24,041 nucleotides of DNA from Methanolobus sp. UBA118 (GCA_002508635.1 DACO01000010.1:5731-29771), one strand, 5' to 3'. Shown: positions 7,959-16,805, counted from the first letter of the stretch. Notes: generated by a model not told the origin, from the letters alone. A program made the numbers and translations.

Positions 7959-7968
7959 AAAACTTATT

Positions 7969-8430
7969 TTACACAAGTCCCAGCATGCTTGATAGTTTTA
8001 ACAGGACATTTGCGACCTGGAATGTGATGCTGTCAACAAGTCCTACGGGCTCGATTACTATACCGCCGTTTTCCATTGCATCAATGAATACTCCCAGTGG
8101 ATTCTCTGAGTCCATTAGTTGCTGAACGGTACTCTCCCCGGCGGTCACTTCTAGAGTAGCTCCGATATCCTTTTCAGGTTCTATCTGCTCGAAGGTTGTT
8201 ATCCTGGCATTTTCAGTAACTGCTTTGATGTGTAGCCCTGAGCCGTCATTCATCTCTATAATCAGGTAGATAACCTCATTACCAAGCATATTCTGGAGTG
8301 CAGAAGGCACCTGGCTTGCATTCTCATTGTATTCGTTAACCTTCATATCGAGATCATTAAAAATATCAGCGCTTGCAGGCTGCATAAAGATCGCTGTCAA
8401 AAGCAACATTGTCAGTAGTATCTTTTTCAT
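7969..8430 (-). CDS. Small exported protein of unknown function, 153 aa
   Basis: A clear Sec signal peptide is visible: MKK, a hydrophobic core ILLTMLLLTAIF, and a probable cleavage after PASA (residue 21). The mature part of about 130 residues has no cysteines and no second membrane helix apart from an amphipathic C-terminus. It contains a possible sterol-carrier-like pattern: a beta-rich segment (ATLEVTAGESTVQQLMD) followed by a helix and GGIVIEPVG. This resembles the SCP2 fold only loosely. The ATG at 8428-8430 is preceded by GAGAGGT, and a TATA element lies 40-50 bases upstream. It is divergent from the polymerase gene. I do not recognise a characterised homologue. Confidence 0.75.
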   Translation of the reverse strand: MKKILLTMLLLTAIFMQPASADIFNDLDMKVNEYNENASQVPSALQNMLGNEVIYLIIEMNDGSGLHIKAVTENARITTFEQIEPEKDIGATLEVTAGESTVQQLMDSENPLGVFIDAMENGGIVIEPVGLVDSITFQVANVLLKLSSMLGLV

Positions 8431-8469
8431 CTTATACCTCTCAATCTTTTTCAGGAAATCATTCGATAT

Positions 8470-8480
8470 TGTATATATAT
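8470..8480 (-). promoter_or_regulatory. Candidate TATA box of the exported-protein gene
   Basis: ACATATATAC on the minus strand would place the transcript start about 19 bases before the ATG, leaving room for the GAGAGGT ribosome site. The surrounding sequence to 8500 is almost entirely A and T. Confidence 0.4.
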
Positions 8481-8512
8481 GTTTTAATTATATATTAAAT
8501 ATTAATCTGTGG

Positions 8513-8521
8513 CTTTTATAT
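8513..8521 (+). promoter_or_regulatory. Candidate TATA box of the DNA polymerase DP2 gene
   Basis: CTTTTATAT lies about 80 bases before the GTG start. The predicted transcript would have a leader of roughly 50 bases carrying the GAGGT ribosome site at 8586-8590. Confidence 0.4.
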
Positions 8522-8596
8522 CATAACAATATCTTTTAAGCTTTGAGTGCGTACATGCATAGATCACAATTCATATTTCAAAACAGAGGTAGCTAA

Positions 8597-11500
8597 GTGG
8601 GCGAAATAGTAGTCAGCGACTCCATGAAGGCTTATTTTGAAAGGCTTGAGTCCAGACTCCGGCGTGAGATCGAGATTGCCAATAGTGCGCGTTCAAAGGG
8701 CAAGGACCCCAAACCCCAGATCGAGATTCCCCTTGCCAAGGACCTTGCGGACAGGGTCGAGAACCTGATAGGTGTCAAAGGTGTTGCCGAGGAGATACGC
8801 AAGTTCGAGGAGAGCATGTCACGGGAGGAAGGAGCCCTTGCGATCGGTAAAGCGGTTGCTGAGGGTGTTGTAGGCGAATTTGCTTCAAGGGCCGAGGCAA
8901 TCGAAGCTGCTATTCGTGTGTCAGTTGCAATGCTTACGGAAGGTGTTGTGGCCGCTCCCATTGAAGGTATCGACCGCGTGGATATCGACAAGAACGATGA
9001 CGGCAGCGAATTCATAAGGATATATTATGCAGGACCCATACGCAGTGCGGGAGGTACCGCGCAGGCATTATCTGTGCTTGTTGGCGACTATGTAAGACGT
9101 GCCGTTGGCATAGACCGGTTCAAGCCACGTAAGGAAGAGGTTGAAAGATATGTTGAGGAGATCCTGCTTTACAGACGTGTTGCCACCCTGCAGTATACGC
9201 CTTCCGAGGCAGAGATCCGGCTTATAGTTGAGAACTGCCCCATCTGCCTTGACGGGGAACCAACAGAGGCTGAAGAGGTGGAAGGTTACCGTAATCTGGA
9301 GAGGATACCAACCAACAGGGTACGTGGAGGAATGGCTCTTGTGCTTGCGGAAGGTCTTGCCCTGAAAGCTCCCAAGGTACAGAAGCACGTAAAGAAGCTG
9401 GAAATGGATGGCTGGGAGTGGCTGGATCAGATCATCTCAGGCCCCAAAGGAGGGGGCGATGATTCGAAGGAAGAATCAAAGGGAATAAAACCCAAGGAAA
9501 AATACCTTGCAGATCTGATAGCAGGCAGGCCGGTGTTCTCTCACCCCATGCGTCCGGGAGGTTTCAGGCTCAGGTACGGACGCTCACGAAACACATCCTT
9601 TGCAGCAGCCGGAATAAGCCCTGCAAGCATGGTTCTGCTTGACAGCTTTATAGTTGCAGGGACCCAGTTGAAGGTGGAGAGACCTGGCAAGGCCGCAGGC
9701 ATGGCTCCCGTGGATTCACTTGAAGGTCCGACAGTGCGCCTGAGGTCCGGGGATGTGATACGGGTAGATGATGAGGAGCTTGCCTATGAGTTACACCCTG
9801 AAGTAGAATACATTATAGATATAGGTGAAATTCTCATCAACTACGGGGATTTCCTTGAAAACAACCATCCGCTGATCCCTGCTTCCTACTGCATTGAATG
9901 GTGGATGCAGGAGTATGAAAAGATAGCCCCTGAAGATAAGATCGATATTTCTGTTCTCAGGGATCCGTCACAGGAACTTGCACTTGATATCTGTAAGAAG
10001 TATAGTGTACCGCTTCATCCGAAATTCACTTATCTCTGGCATGATATCAGGATCGAGGAACTTGAAGCGTTATCGTCATTTGTTTCTGAAAACGGGTCTG
10101 TGGATGATGGGGTGTCATGTCTCACACTACCTTACAAGCTGGCAGTTGAGAAGGAAATAAAGACAATACTTGAGAACCTTCTTGTGCTGCACAGGGTTGA
10201 AAACGACAAAATCTCCATAAAGGATCCTCTGCCCTTTATAAGATGTCTCGGACTTGATGATAGTCTGAACAGAACATGGGATTGCCTTCCATCGGATGAT
10301 ATCCTTGAGGCGGTATGCGGGATCAGCAGTCTGATAGTCCGTGCCCGGGCTCCTATGAGGATTGGTGCAAGGATGGGCCGTCCTGAGAAGTCCAACAGAC
10401 GAAAGATGTCACCTGCCCCGCACGCACTGTTTCCCATAGGTGAGGCCGGCGGAAATACCAGAAAAATGGAGACAGCAGCCTCTTATAAATCTTCCATGAA
10501 TGGCAAGGTCGGTCACATACGTGTTGAGATCGGCAACAGGATCTGTCCTTCCTGCGGACAGAACAGTTATGAACACAGGTGTGACTGCGGGGAATTCACT
10601 GTTCCCAGATTGTCCTGTCCCAGATGCGGTATTGCAGTACAGAAAGAAGAATGTCCAAAATGCGGAACCAAGACCACCTGTGTTAAGATGCAGAATCTTG
10701 ATTTCAAGACAATTTACCAGAAGGCCTTCCAGAAACTGGGTGAAAGGGACAATATAGAACTCAAGGGCGTCAAGCGCATGATGTCAAGGCACATGACACC
10801 CGAACCTCTTGAGAAGGGCATACTCAGGGCAAAATACAAGCTGTTCACCTTCAAGGACGGTACGGTCAGGTATGATATGTCGGATATCCCGTTGACACAT
10901 ATTCGTCCCGACGAGTTGAGTGTGCCGGTATCAAAACTAAAGGAGATAGGTTATACCGAGGACATCTATGGCAATCCTCTGGAGCGTGACGACCAGGTAA
11001 TATGTCTTAAGGTACAGGACCTGGTTGTTTCACATAACTGTGCCGAATATCTTTTACGGACAATGCAGTACATTGACGACCTTCTGGTCAAATACTACGG
11101 TGAGGAACCCTATTACAATGCAAAGACCGTGGATGATATGGTTGGTGCCATGCTCATGGGACTTGCTCCACATACATCGGCAGGTGTACTCGGAAGACTT
11201 GTCGGTTTTACCAAGGCATCTGTGGGATATGCTCATCCTTTCTTCCATGCTGCAAAGAGGCGTAACTGTGACGGGGATGAGGACTGTGTCATGCTGCTTC
11301 TGGACGGGCTGCTCAACTTCTCCCGTGATTACCTTCCCGAGAAGAGGGGAGGGAAAATGGACGCACCCCTTGTACTCACGACCAGGATAGATCCCAGTGA
11401 GGTCGATAAGGAAGCACATAATATCGATGTCTGTGATCACTATCCTCTGGAGTTCTACGAGGCAACGCAGGAATATACCAATCCCAAGGATTTCGAGGAA

Positions 11501-12019
11501 AAGATCGACCTGGTAAGCGGCAGACTTGGTACGCCCCTGCAGTATGATAATTTCATGTTCACACATCATACTTCCGATATTGCGGCCGGGCCGCTGAACA
11601 GTGCCTATAAGACACTGGGAAGCATGGTGGAAAAGATGGATGCCCAGCTTGCGCTTGCCGATAAGATACGTGCTGTGGATGCTTCCAATGTTGCTGAAAG
11701 GGTACTTATCTCTCATTTCCTTCCGGATATGTTCGGCAATCTCAGGGCTTTCTCACGCCAGGGTACAAGATGTCTTAAGTGTGCGGCCAAGTTCAGAAGG
11801 CCTCCTCTGACAGGTGTATGTCCTAAATGCGGTGGCCGTGTGATACTCACTGTCCACGAAGGTGCTGTCAAGAAATACCTTGAGGTATCCAAGCTGGTTG
11901 CAAAAAAATATAATGTTTCCAATTACACCAAGCAGAGAATAGATATCATCGGCCTGGATATCCAGTCACTTTTCGAGAACGACAAGGCCAAACAGATGGA
12001 TCTGATGGAATTTATGTAA
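8597..12019 (+). CDS. polC: DNA polymerase D large subunit DP2, 1140 aa
   Basis: DP2 is the catalytic subunit of the archaeal replicative D-family polymerase; it pairs with the exonuclease subunit DP1, which is not in this window. The active-site segment RRNCDGDEDC is present, with Asn890, Asp892 and Asp894 matching the catalytic NxDxD of Pyrococcus abyssi DP2. It is followed by LLNFSRDYLPEKRGGKMDAPLV, strongly conserved in the family. Zinc-binding cysteine clusters are seen at about residues 650-697 (CPSCG, CDCG, CPRCG, CPKCG) and 1059-1078 (CLKC, CPKCG), plus a CPIC motif in the N-terminal third. The C-terminus ends near LFENDKAKQMDLMEFM. The start is GTG with GAGGT 6 bases upstream. The length is standard, and there is no intein although many archaeal DP2 genes carry one. 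It ends 5 bases from the convergent mmp10 stop. Confidence 0.97.
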   Translation: MGEIVVSDSMKAYFERLESRLRREIEIANSARSKGKDPKPQIEIPLAKDLADRVENLIGVKGVAEEIRKFEESMSREEGALAIGKAVAEGVVGEFASRAEAIEAAIRVSVAMLTEGVVAAPIEGIDRVDIDKNDDGSEFIRIYYAGPIRSAGGTAQALSVLVGDYVRRAVGIDRFKPRKEEVERYVEEILLYRRVATLQYTPSEAEIRLIVENCPICLDGEPTEAEEVEGYRNLERIPTNRVRGGMALVLAEGLALKAPKVQKHVKKLEMDGWEWLDQIISGPKGGGDDSKEESKGIKPKEKYLADLIAGRPVFSHPMRPGGFRLRYGRSRNTSFAAAGISPASMVLLDSFIVAGTQLKVERPGKAAGMAPVDSLEGPTVRLRSGDVIRVDDEELAYELHPEVEYIIDIGEILINYGDFLENNHPLIPASYCIEWWMQEYEKIAPEDKIDISVLRDPSQELALDICKKYSVPLHPKFTYLWHDIRIEELEALSSFVSENGSVDDGVSCLTLPYKLAVEKEIKTILENLLVLHRVENDKISIKDPLPFIRCLGLDDSLNRTWDCLPSDDILEAVCGISSLIVRARAPMRIGARMGRPEKSNRRKMSPAPHALFPIGEAGGNTRKMETAASYKSSMNGKVGHIRVEIGNRICPSCGQNSYEHRCDCGEFTVPRLSCPRCGIAVQKEECPKCGTKTTCVKMQNLDFKTIYQKAFQKLGERDNIELKGVKRMMSRHMTPEPLEKGILRAKYKLFTFKDGTVRYDMSDIPLTHIRPDELSVPVSKLKEIGYTEDIYGNPLERDDQVICLKVQDLVVSHNCAEYLLRTMQYIDDLLVKYYGEEPYYNAKTVDDMVGAMLMGLAPHTSAGVLGRLVGFTKASVGYAHPFFHAAKRRNCDGDEDCVMLLLDGLLNFSRDYLPEKRGGKMDAPLVLTTRIDPSEVDKEAHNIDVCDHYPLEFYEATQEYTNPKDFEEKIDLVSGRLGTPLQYDNFMFTHHTSDIAAGPLNSAYKTLGSMVEKMDAQLALADKIRAVDASNVAERVLISHFLPDMFGNLRAFSRQGTRCLKCAAKFRRPPLTGVCPKCGGRVILTVHEGAVKKYLEVSKLVAKKYNVSNYTKQRIDIIGLDIQSLFENDKAKQMDLMEFM

Positions 12020-12024
12020 AAGCT

Positions 12025-13257
12025 TTATTCGGATTCGAGCCCGTATACGTTAATTCCCTGTATGAGCTCGGTGAATTGCTCTATTTCAAATTCAAGTACT
12101 TCCTGTTTTGTCATTCCTATGGACATTTCCCCGTCATAGGAAAGCATATCCGGTCCCCTGCGAACGAACCTGTCCACGCCGTCACGCGAGAGCACCTTCT
12201 TTGCCTCGGGATCATGTACAAATGCCCTGCCGGGAAGTATGACAGTTTCCCTGACATCGGTCAGGTCAAGTTCCTGCAGGTCATCGATTGTCATCAGGCA
12301 GCCAATATCCTTTCCGACAGGTACGACATTTACTTTGCTTTCGAGTTTTTGGAAAACAGTAGCAAGCCTGTCAGCCGCAGCCCTGCTTGTAAGCAATGTA
12401 GCTTCCTTGGTGACCTCTGGAAGTCTGGCAAGTGCTTCTTTTTCATTCCTTATGGCAAAGGGTGAGCCGATAAGCGGGTCCTCAAGGGGTGTTCCTGTGA
12501 TCCTCATGCTGTATTTTTCCGCTGCCTTATGGACGATATCAGTGAATTCCTCGATACTGTGTGTCTCTATACCTTCCATTATCGGCGCGTTTTCAAGTAT
12601 AAGTCCCTCATCACGGCTGTTGGCAAAACGCATGAGGATAGTTCCTTTTGCCCCCATCTCTTCAAGGTCATCAAGTGTCTTCTCCAGCACTTCCCCGTCA
12701 TTTACTCCCGGTACCACCACAACGGCAGCATAGACATCACATTCTGCACAGAAATCTCTTAGGACCTGCAGGGATGCCTCGGGTTCTGGATCGTTCATGT
12801 ATTTTCCTCTGATTTCTGGATCGGTTGAAAAGACGGTGAACGTTACTTCGGTCACACCATAGTTCACATAGAACTCTGCTTCATTGCCTTCACTGAATCC
12901 TTTACCACTTGTGTATCCGAGATGAATGGGGAGGCCGAATTGTGCAAGGTTGGCAACCAGTGGCATGAGTTCCGGGTAGCAACTGACATCTCCTCCACCA
13001 CTGACAGTTATCTTATCGATTTCTCCCGAACTGAAGTTGATCTTCTGGTAGGTTTCCTGGAATACGTACTGTGCGGGTTTGAATCCGGAGTAAGCTTCCT
13101 TTACACCTCTTGTGCAGTAATCGCAACCTTTCTGGAAGGGAAAACAGTATTTGCAACCAAAAGGCTGTACTTCCTTTACCTTCTTAAAATAACAATAGGT
13201 GCAGAATCCCTTGCAGTCGATACCTGGATTCCCACCCACGTCTGCCGTGATTTCCAT
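12025..13257 (-). CDS. mmp10: Mmp10, B12-dependent radical SAM methylase of McrA arginine, 410 aa
   Basis: Methanogenesis marker protein 10 installs 5-(S)-methylarginine in McrA near the active site. The N-terminus has the radical-SAM cysteines Cys15-X3-Cys19-X2-Cys22, followed directly by Tyr23. In the Methanosarcina acetivorans enzyme a tyrosine at this place was reported as an unusual ligand of the [4Fe-4S] cluster (from memory). Four further cysteines (35, 38, 45, 48; CX2C-X6-CX2C) suit a second metal site. A GGG-type SAM-binding strand follows (TVSGGGDVSCYPELMPL), then a TIM-barrel region (YTSGKGFSEGNE). Length is typical. The gene is divergent from mcrB across a 327-base spacer, and its expected target, the McrA arginine at 286, is present. 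No good SD precedes the ATG at 13257, so the transcript may be leaderless. Confidence 0.95.
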   Translation of the reverse strand: MEITADVGGNPGIDCKGFCTYCYFKKVKEVQPFGCKYCFPFQKGCDYCTRGVKEAYSGFKPAQYVFQETYQKINFSSGEIDKITVSGGGDVSCYPELMPLVANLAQFGLPIHLGYTSGKGFSEGNEAEFYVNYGVTEVTFTVFSTDPEIRGKYMNDPEPEASLQVLRDFCAECDVYAAVVVVPGVNDGEVLEKTLDDLEEMGAKGTILMRFANSRDEGLILENAPIMEGIETHSIEEFTDIVHKAAEKYSMRITGTPLEDPLIGSPFAIRNEKEALARLPEVTKEATLLTSRAAADRLATVFQKLESKVNVVPVGKDIGCLMTIDDLQELDLTDVRETVILPGRAFVHDPEAKKVLSRDGVDRFVRRGPDMLSYDGEMSIGMTKQEVLEFEIEQFTELIQGINVYGLESE

Positions 13258-13425
13258 AATGGTTTTTACATAATGTACGTCTTACTTAAGTCTTTGTGGC
13301 AAACAGGTATCATCTGAAAATGATTCGAAGTTCCGTAATGCCTTTGCCATCATAATAAATTATTTTATTGAAAAAATTAATTCCGTCATCGGCGGTTACT
13401 GAACTTTGCCTGACATGATGCAAAA

Positions 13426-13435
13426 GGTTTAAACA
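13426..13435 (+). promoter_or_regulatory. Candidate BRE/TATA of the mcr operon
   Basis: A purine-rich AAAAGG followed by TTTAAACA resembles an archaeal BRE plus TATA box. A start about 26 bases downstream would give an mcrB leader of roughly 125 bases. Other A/T-rich sites lie further left (about 13349-13368), so the assignment is tentative. Confidence 0.4.
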
Positions 13436-13530
13436 TCATCGTTACTTAATACTCCCGAGAATTCCCACTGGAAAGTTTTGCGTACATAACATGTGATGTG
13501 GTACAGAGCAATTGCTTATCATTGCCTAGG

Positions 13531-13563
13531 ATGTGCGGTTCCAGGAGGGTTATTTCTGTATAG
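13531..13563 (+). CDS. Possible 10-codon upstream ORF in the mcr leader
   Basis: ATG at 13531 opens a frame encoding MCGSRRVISV, ending TAG at 13561-13563, 21 bases before the mcrB GTG. The two Arg codons are AGG AGG, which also form a strong SD-like tract. No convincing ribosome site precedes this ATG. It could be a chance frame. Confidence 0.15.
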   Translation: MCGSRRVISV

Positions 13564-13584
13564 AAACATAGGAGGAAAATATAA

Positions 13585-14889
13585 GTGTCTGATAAAATAG
13601 ACATCTACGACGACAGAGGTAAACTGTTGGAAAGCGGCGTCGATCTTATGGATATTGCGCCAACAAGAAACACAGCGATACAAAATATCATTAAAGACAC
13701 CAAGAGAACTGTTGCAGTCAATCTCGCAGGAATCGAGAAAGCACTCAAGACAGGTTCCATGGGTGGAGCAAAGAAAAAGATCCTCGGAAGGGAACTTGAC
13801 TATGATATTGTAGGCAACTCCGGTGCAATCCAGGATGCTGTAGCAGATCTCGTAAGTGTAGACGAAGGCGACGACACCAATGTAAAGGAGCTTGGTGGTG
13901 GAAAGCAGCTTCTTGTACAGGTACCAAGTGTAAGATCACAGGTAGGTGCTGACTTCGTATCCGCAAGTACAGTAACAGGTGCAGCAGTTGTTCAGACAAT
14001 CATTGACATGTTCAACACTGACATGTTCGATGCACCAATAGTAAAGTCCGCTGTATGGGGAAGCTACCCACAGACAATGGACATGTCCGGTGGTAACATC
14101 GCATCCATTCTCAGTATCCCACAGAAGAACGAAGGTCTTGGTTACTCACTGAGGAACATCACAACAAACCACATCGCAGCAATTACCGGAAAGAAGGCAA
14201 TTAATGCAGCAGCACTTTCATCCATCTTCGAGCAGGTAGGTATGTACGAGATGGGTAACGCTGTAGGACCATTCGAGAGACACCAGTTACTCGGTCTTGC
14301 ATACCAGGGTCTTAACGCAAACAACTTCGTTTACGACATCGTAAAGGAGAACGGTAAGAACGGTACAATAGGCAGTGTGATCGAGTCTACAGTAGACAGA
14401 GCTCTTGAAGCAGGTATCATATCAGTTGACAAGACAGCACCATCCGGATATAACTTCTACAAGGCAAACGACGTTTCCATGTGGAATGCATGCGCAGCAG
14501 TCGGTCAGCTTGCAGCAACCATGGTAAACTGTGGTGCAGGCAGGGCAGCTCAGAACGTATCCTCAACAATCCTCTACTTCAACGACATGCTTGAGAAGGA
14601 AACAGGTCTTCCAGGCTGTGACATGGGTAGGGCACAGGGTACTGCAGTAGGATTCTCATTCTTCAGCCACTCAATCTATGGTGGCGGTGGACCAGGTATC
14701 TTCAACGGTAACCACGTTGTAACCAGGCACTCCAGAGGTTTCGCAATTCCTTGTGTATGTGCAGCAGTCTCACTTGACGCAGGCACACAGATGTTTACAA
14801 TCGAGAAGACATCAGGACTTGTCGGTAGCGTATTCGGATCAATTCCAGAGTTCAAGGAGCCAATCAAAGCAGTGGCAGGAGCTCTCTAA
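13585..14889 (+). CDS. mcrB: Methyl-coenzyme M reductase beta subunit McrB, 434 aa
   Basis: Beta subunit of the alpha2-beta2-gamma2 nickel enzyme that reduces methyl-CoM with coenzyme B to methane and the heterodisulfide. The sequence carries the family signature SIYGGGGPGIFNGNHVVTRH. Tyr365 in SIYGGGG corresponds to the catalytic beta-Tyr367 of the Methanothermobacter marburgensis enzyme. Length is normal. The start is GTG with a strong SD (AGGAGG, 13570-13575) about 9 bases upstream, and the reading SDKIDIYDDRGKLLESG matches the family N-terminus. First gene of mcrBDCGA. Codon use is that of a very highly expressed gene, unlike mcrD and mcrC downstream. Confidence 0.99.
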   Translation: MSDKIDIYDDRGKLLESGVDLMDIAPTRNTAIQNIIKDTKRTVAVNLAGIEKALKTGSMGGAKKKILGRELDYDIVGNSGAIQDAVADLVSVDEGDDTNVKELGGGKQLLVQVPSVRSQVGADFVSASTVTGAAVVQTIIDMFNTDMFDAPIVKSAVWGSYPQTMDMSGGNIASILSIPQKNEGLGYSLRNITTNHIAAITGKKAINAAALSSIFEQVGMYEMGNAVGPFERHQLLGLAYQGLNANNFVYDIVKENGKNGTIGSVIESTVDRALEAGIISVDKTAPSGYNFYKANDVSMWNACAAVGQLAATMVNCGAGRAAQNVSSTILYFNDMLEKETGLPGCDMGRAQGTAVGFSFFSHSIYGGGGPGIFNGNHVVTRHSRGFAIPCVCAAVSLDAGTQMFTIEKTSGLVGSVFGSIPEFKEPIKAVAGAL

Positions 14890-14933
14890 GACACAAAACC
14901 CTCCTAAAATATCACAATTACAGGTAATTACAA

Positions 14934-15428
14934 ATGGTAAATTCTTCAGACACAAACTGTGTGCAGCTTGAAATATTCCCTTCAAGGTTGCTCAAACCGG
15001 AAACAGCCCAGAAGTTGTTGAACGCAATCGCTGATATCAACGGTGTTACAAGGTTGTTTATCCATGGGCCCAGACTTCCCGATACTGTCCCGTACGGACC
15101 TGCAAAGGGTGAACCTGTGCATCATCCGGGAAAAACAGTAATTGAGGTTGCAGGGCAGGCTATGGAACTTGCCGTTTATGTCGGGGGCATCCGTATGGAA
15201 GTCATCGATGTAGATGTAAAGGAGCAGGTCAGGGAAGTTTGTGAAAATATCCTTCCGGTCTCATTTGAGTTCAGGGAAGGTCAGTTCATTCCTACGAAAC
15301 AGACTGTGACAGACTACGCAAAGCGCGGGCCTGGTGCAGATCCTCTGATGCTGGGAATGACCGATCCCAAGGGAAAACTGAAACATAATCCTGTATGTAT
15401 CCTCAAACCTGACTTTTTGGATGAATAA
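14934..15428 (+). CDS. mcrD: McrD, methyl-coenzyme M reductase assembly protein, 164 aa
   Basis: McrD is encoded in most mcr operons, is not part of the purified enzyme, and is thought to bind McrA as an assembly chaperone. Family traits visible are the N-terminal LEIFPSRLLKPETAQKLL, the FIHGPRLPDTVPYGPAKG segment, and the YAKRGPGADPLMLGMTDPKG end. The gene lies 44 bases after mcrB. Its ribosome site is weak (AGGT about 10 bases upstream of the ATG). None of its 15 proline codons is CCA, in contrast with mcrB, mcrG and mcrA, which agrees with a low, catalytic or chaperone-level product. Confidence 0.97.
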   Translation: MVNSSDTNCVQLEIFPSRLLKPETAQKLLNAIADINGVTRLFIHGPRLPDTVPYGPAKGEPVHHPGKTVIEVAGQAMELAVYVGGIRMEVIDVDVKEQVREVCENILPVSFEFREGQFIPTKQTVTDYAKRGPGADPLMLGMTDPKGKLKHNPVCILKPDFLDE

Positions 15429-15430
15429 TT

Positions 15431-16039
15431 ATGTTTGACCGGGAAACACAGGTTGTAGACTGCAGACACGGCATGGGCCTTGGCAGAGGAGGAGGACTCG
15501 CACAGCGTGGTACTCTTTCCGAGACCGGCAGAGCCGATGTAATTGCGGTTGCAATGAGTCCCGGAAGAAGACATATAACAAAACCCGTTTGTGAGTTAAC
15601 ATACGGGATGCGCAGAGAAGAGATCCAGGTCAGTGTGCTTGTGCTCAGCACCGGTTCAGGTGTTCCGGATACCAACATGGGTTCGGGCTCTTTCGGTATC
15701 AATCCCGAAGAGATAGCACAGATTAACAGGCACAAGGTTGCCGTTATCCACACAGGGAACATCAGGGAACATGTAGTACGGAAGGTTAAGGCGATACTTG
15801 AAGAAGCCAGTGTCCCTGCAGTAGTTGTTTGTCAGATCCCCGTTGATTTCGAGGATTTTGCAATGGCAGGAGTAAAGACACGGCTTGTAAAACCACAGGA
15901 AAGTGATATTTTAACCAAAGGAAGGGTGATGGAAATTGTGAGCGGAGTGACACGAGGAGAATCATGTTCAAGGGAAAAGCTGAACGAACTCGTGAAAGCC
16001 GTGAAAACCACAATGAGATCATTAGAGAATCAGGAGTGA
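15431..16039 (+). CDS. mcrC: McrC, methyl-coenzyme M reductase activation component, 202 aa
   Basis: McrC is found in the ATP-dependent complex that reactivates the Ni(II) enzyme to Ni(I) (component A3a in Methanothermobacter work, from memory). Visible traits are Cys11 in VVDCRHGMGLGRGGGLAQRG, the MSPGRRHITKPVCELTYG segment and GSGVPDTNMGSGSFGINPEE. It starts 2 bases after the mcrD stop, so translation is probably coupled, since there is only a weak GGATGA-like site inside the mcrD end. The C-terminus is rich in charged residues. Codon use is like mcrD and unlike the structural subunits. Seven prolines, only one of them CCA. Confidence 0.96.
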   Translation: MFDRETQVVDCRHGMGLGRGGGLAQRGTLSETGRADVIAVAMSPGRRHITKPVCELTYGMRREEIQVSVLVLSTGSGVPDTNMGSGSFGINPEEIAQINRHKVAVIHTGNIREHVVRKVKAILEEASVPAVVVCQIPVDFEDFAMAGVKTRLVKPQESDILTKGRVMEIVSGVTRGESCSREKLNELVKAVKTTMRSLENQE

Positions 16040-16045
16040 TTAATT

Positions 16046-16795
16046 ATGGCATATGAACCACAATATTATCCAGGAGCAACATCCGTTGCAGAAAACAGAA
16101 GGAAACACATGTCAGGAAAGGTCGAGAAGCTCAGAGATATTTCCGACGAAGACCTGACATTAATACTTGGTCACCGTGCACCAGGTAGTGACTATCCAAG
16201 CACACACCCACCTCTTGCAGAAATGGGTGAACCAGAAGACTCAGTCAGGGAACTGGTAGAACCAACACCAGGCGCAAAGGCCGGTGACAGGGTAAGGTAC
16301 GTACAGTTTGTTGACTCAATGTACAACGCACCATCAACCCCATACTTCAGATCCTACGCAGCAGCAATCAACTTCAGAGGTGTCGACCCAGGTACACTTT
16401 CCGGTCGTCAGGTAGTTGAGGCCCGTGAGAGGGATATGGAAGAACTTGCAAAGTTCCAGATCGAGACTGAAATGACCTGTCCGGCACTTGCTGGCCTCAG
16501 GGGCGCAACAGTACACGGTCACTCACTCAGGCTTCCTGAAGACGGTGTAATGTTCGACATGCTCGAGAGGGTAAGAAAAGAAGGCGACAACATCATTATG
16601 CACAAGGACCAGGTAGGAAGACCAATCGACAAGAAGGTCAACCTCGGAAAGCCAATGTCCGAAGAGGAAGCAGCAAAGAGGACAACAATCTACCGTGTTG
16701 ACAACGTTGCATTCAGGGACGACGACGAAGTTATTGAATGGGTCCAGAGAGTATTTGACCAGAGAACCATCTACGGCTTCAAGCCAGAGAACTGA
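16046..16795 (+). CDS. mcrG: Methyl-coenzyme M reductase gamma subunit McrG, 249 aa
   Basis: Gamma subunit of methyl-CoM reductase, recognised from MAYEPQYYPGATSVAENRRKHM at the start, LILGHRAPGSDYPSTHPP near residue 40, and the C-terminal YGFKPEN. It helps form the coenzyme F430 and CoM pocket. The ATG at 16046 follows a strong ribosome site (AGGAGTGAT), and the gene sits 6 bases after mcrC. It returns to the highly biased codon set of mcrB. Its stop codon overlaps the ribosome site (GAGGTGAT) of mcrA, tying the two subunits together. Confidence 0.99.
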   Translation: MAYEPQYYPGATSVAENRRKHMSGKVEKLRDISDEDLTLILGHRAPGSDYPSTHPPLAEMGEPEDSVRELVEPTPGAKAGDRVRYVQFVDSMYNAPSTPYFRSYAAAINFRGVDPGTLSGRQVVEARERDMEELAKFQIETEMTCPALAGLRGATVHGHSLRLPEDGVMFDMLERVRKEGDNIIMHKDQVGRPIDKKVNLGKPMSEEEAAKRTTIYRVDNVAFRDDDEVIEWVQRVFDQRTIYGFKPEN

Positions 16796-16805
16796 GGTGA
16801 TTATA

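Larger units (their letters stand above)
13258..13584. other. Intergenic region between mmp10 and mcrB (divergent promoters and mcr leader)
   Basis: 327 bases without a full-size gene. The left half is A+T-rich (13345-13385) and probably carries the mmp10 promoter on the minus strand. The right half holds a candidate mcr TATA box (13426-13435), then about 125 bases of probable mRNA leader. That leader contains a possible 10-codon ORF (13531-13563), an SD-like AGGAGGG inside it, a small hairpin (13553-13566) and the mcrB ribosome site AGGAGG at 13570-13575. Confidence 0.7.

Noticed and set aside
11054..11716. 220-residue minus-strand open frame inside the polymerase gene
   Set aside because: It lies opposite the conserved catalytic region of DP2, whose frame is certain; composition is that of a shadow frame.
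8597..12019. Intein in the DP2 gene
   Set aside because: The catalytic segment around residue 890 is uninterrupted, total length is normal, and no intein splice motifs are visible.
12239..12733. 164-residue plus-strand open frame across mmp10
   Set aside because: Ser/Thr/Val-rich antisense frame of a well-identified radical SAM gene.
16695..16805. 37-residue N-terminal extension of McrA
   Set aside because: It overlaps the end of mcrG in another frame; the ATG at 16806 has a strong ribosome site and matches known McrA N-termini.
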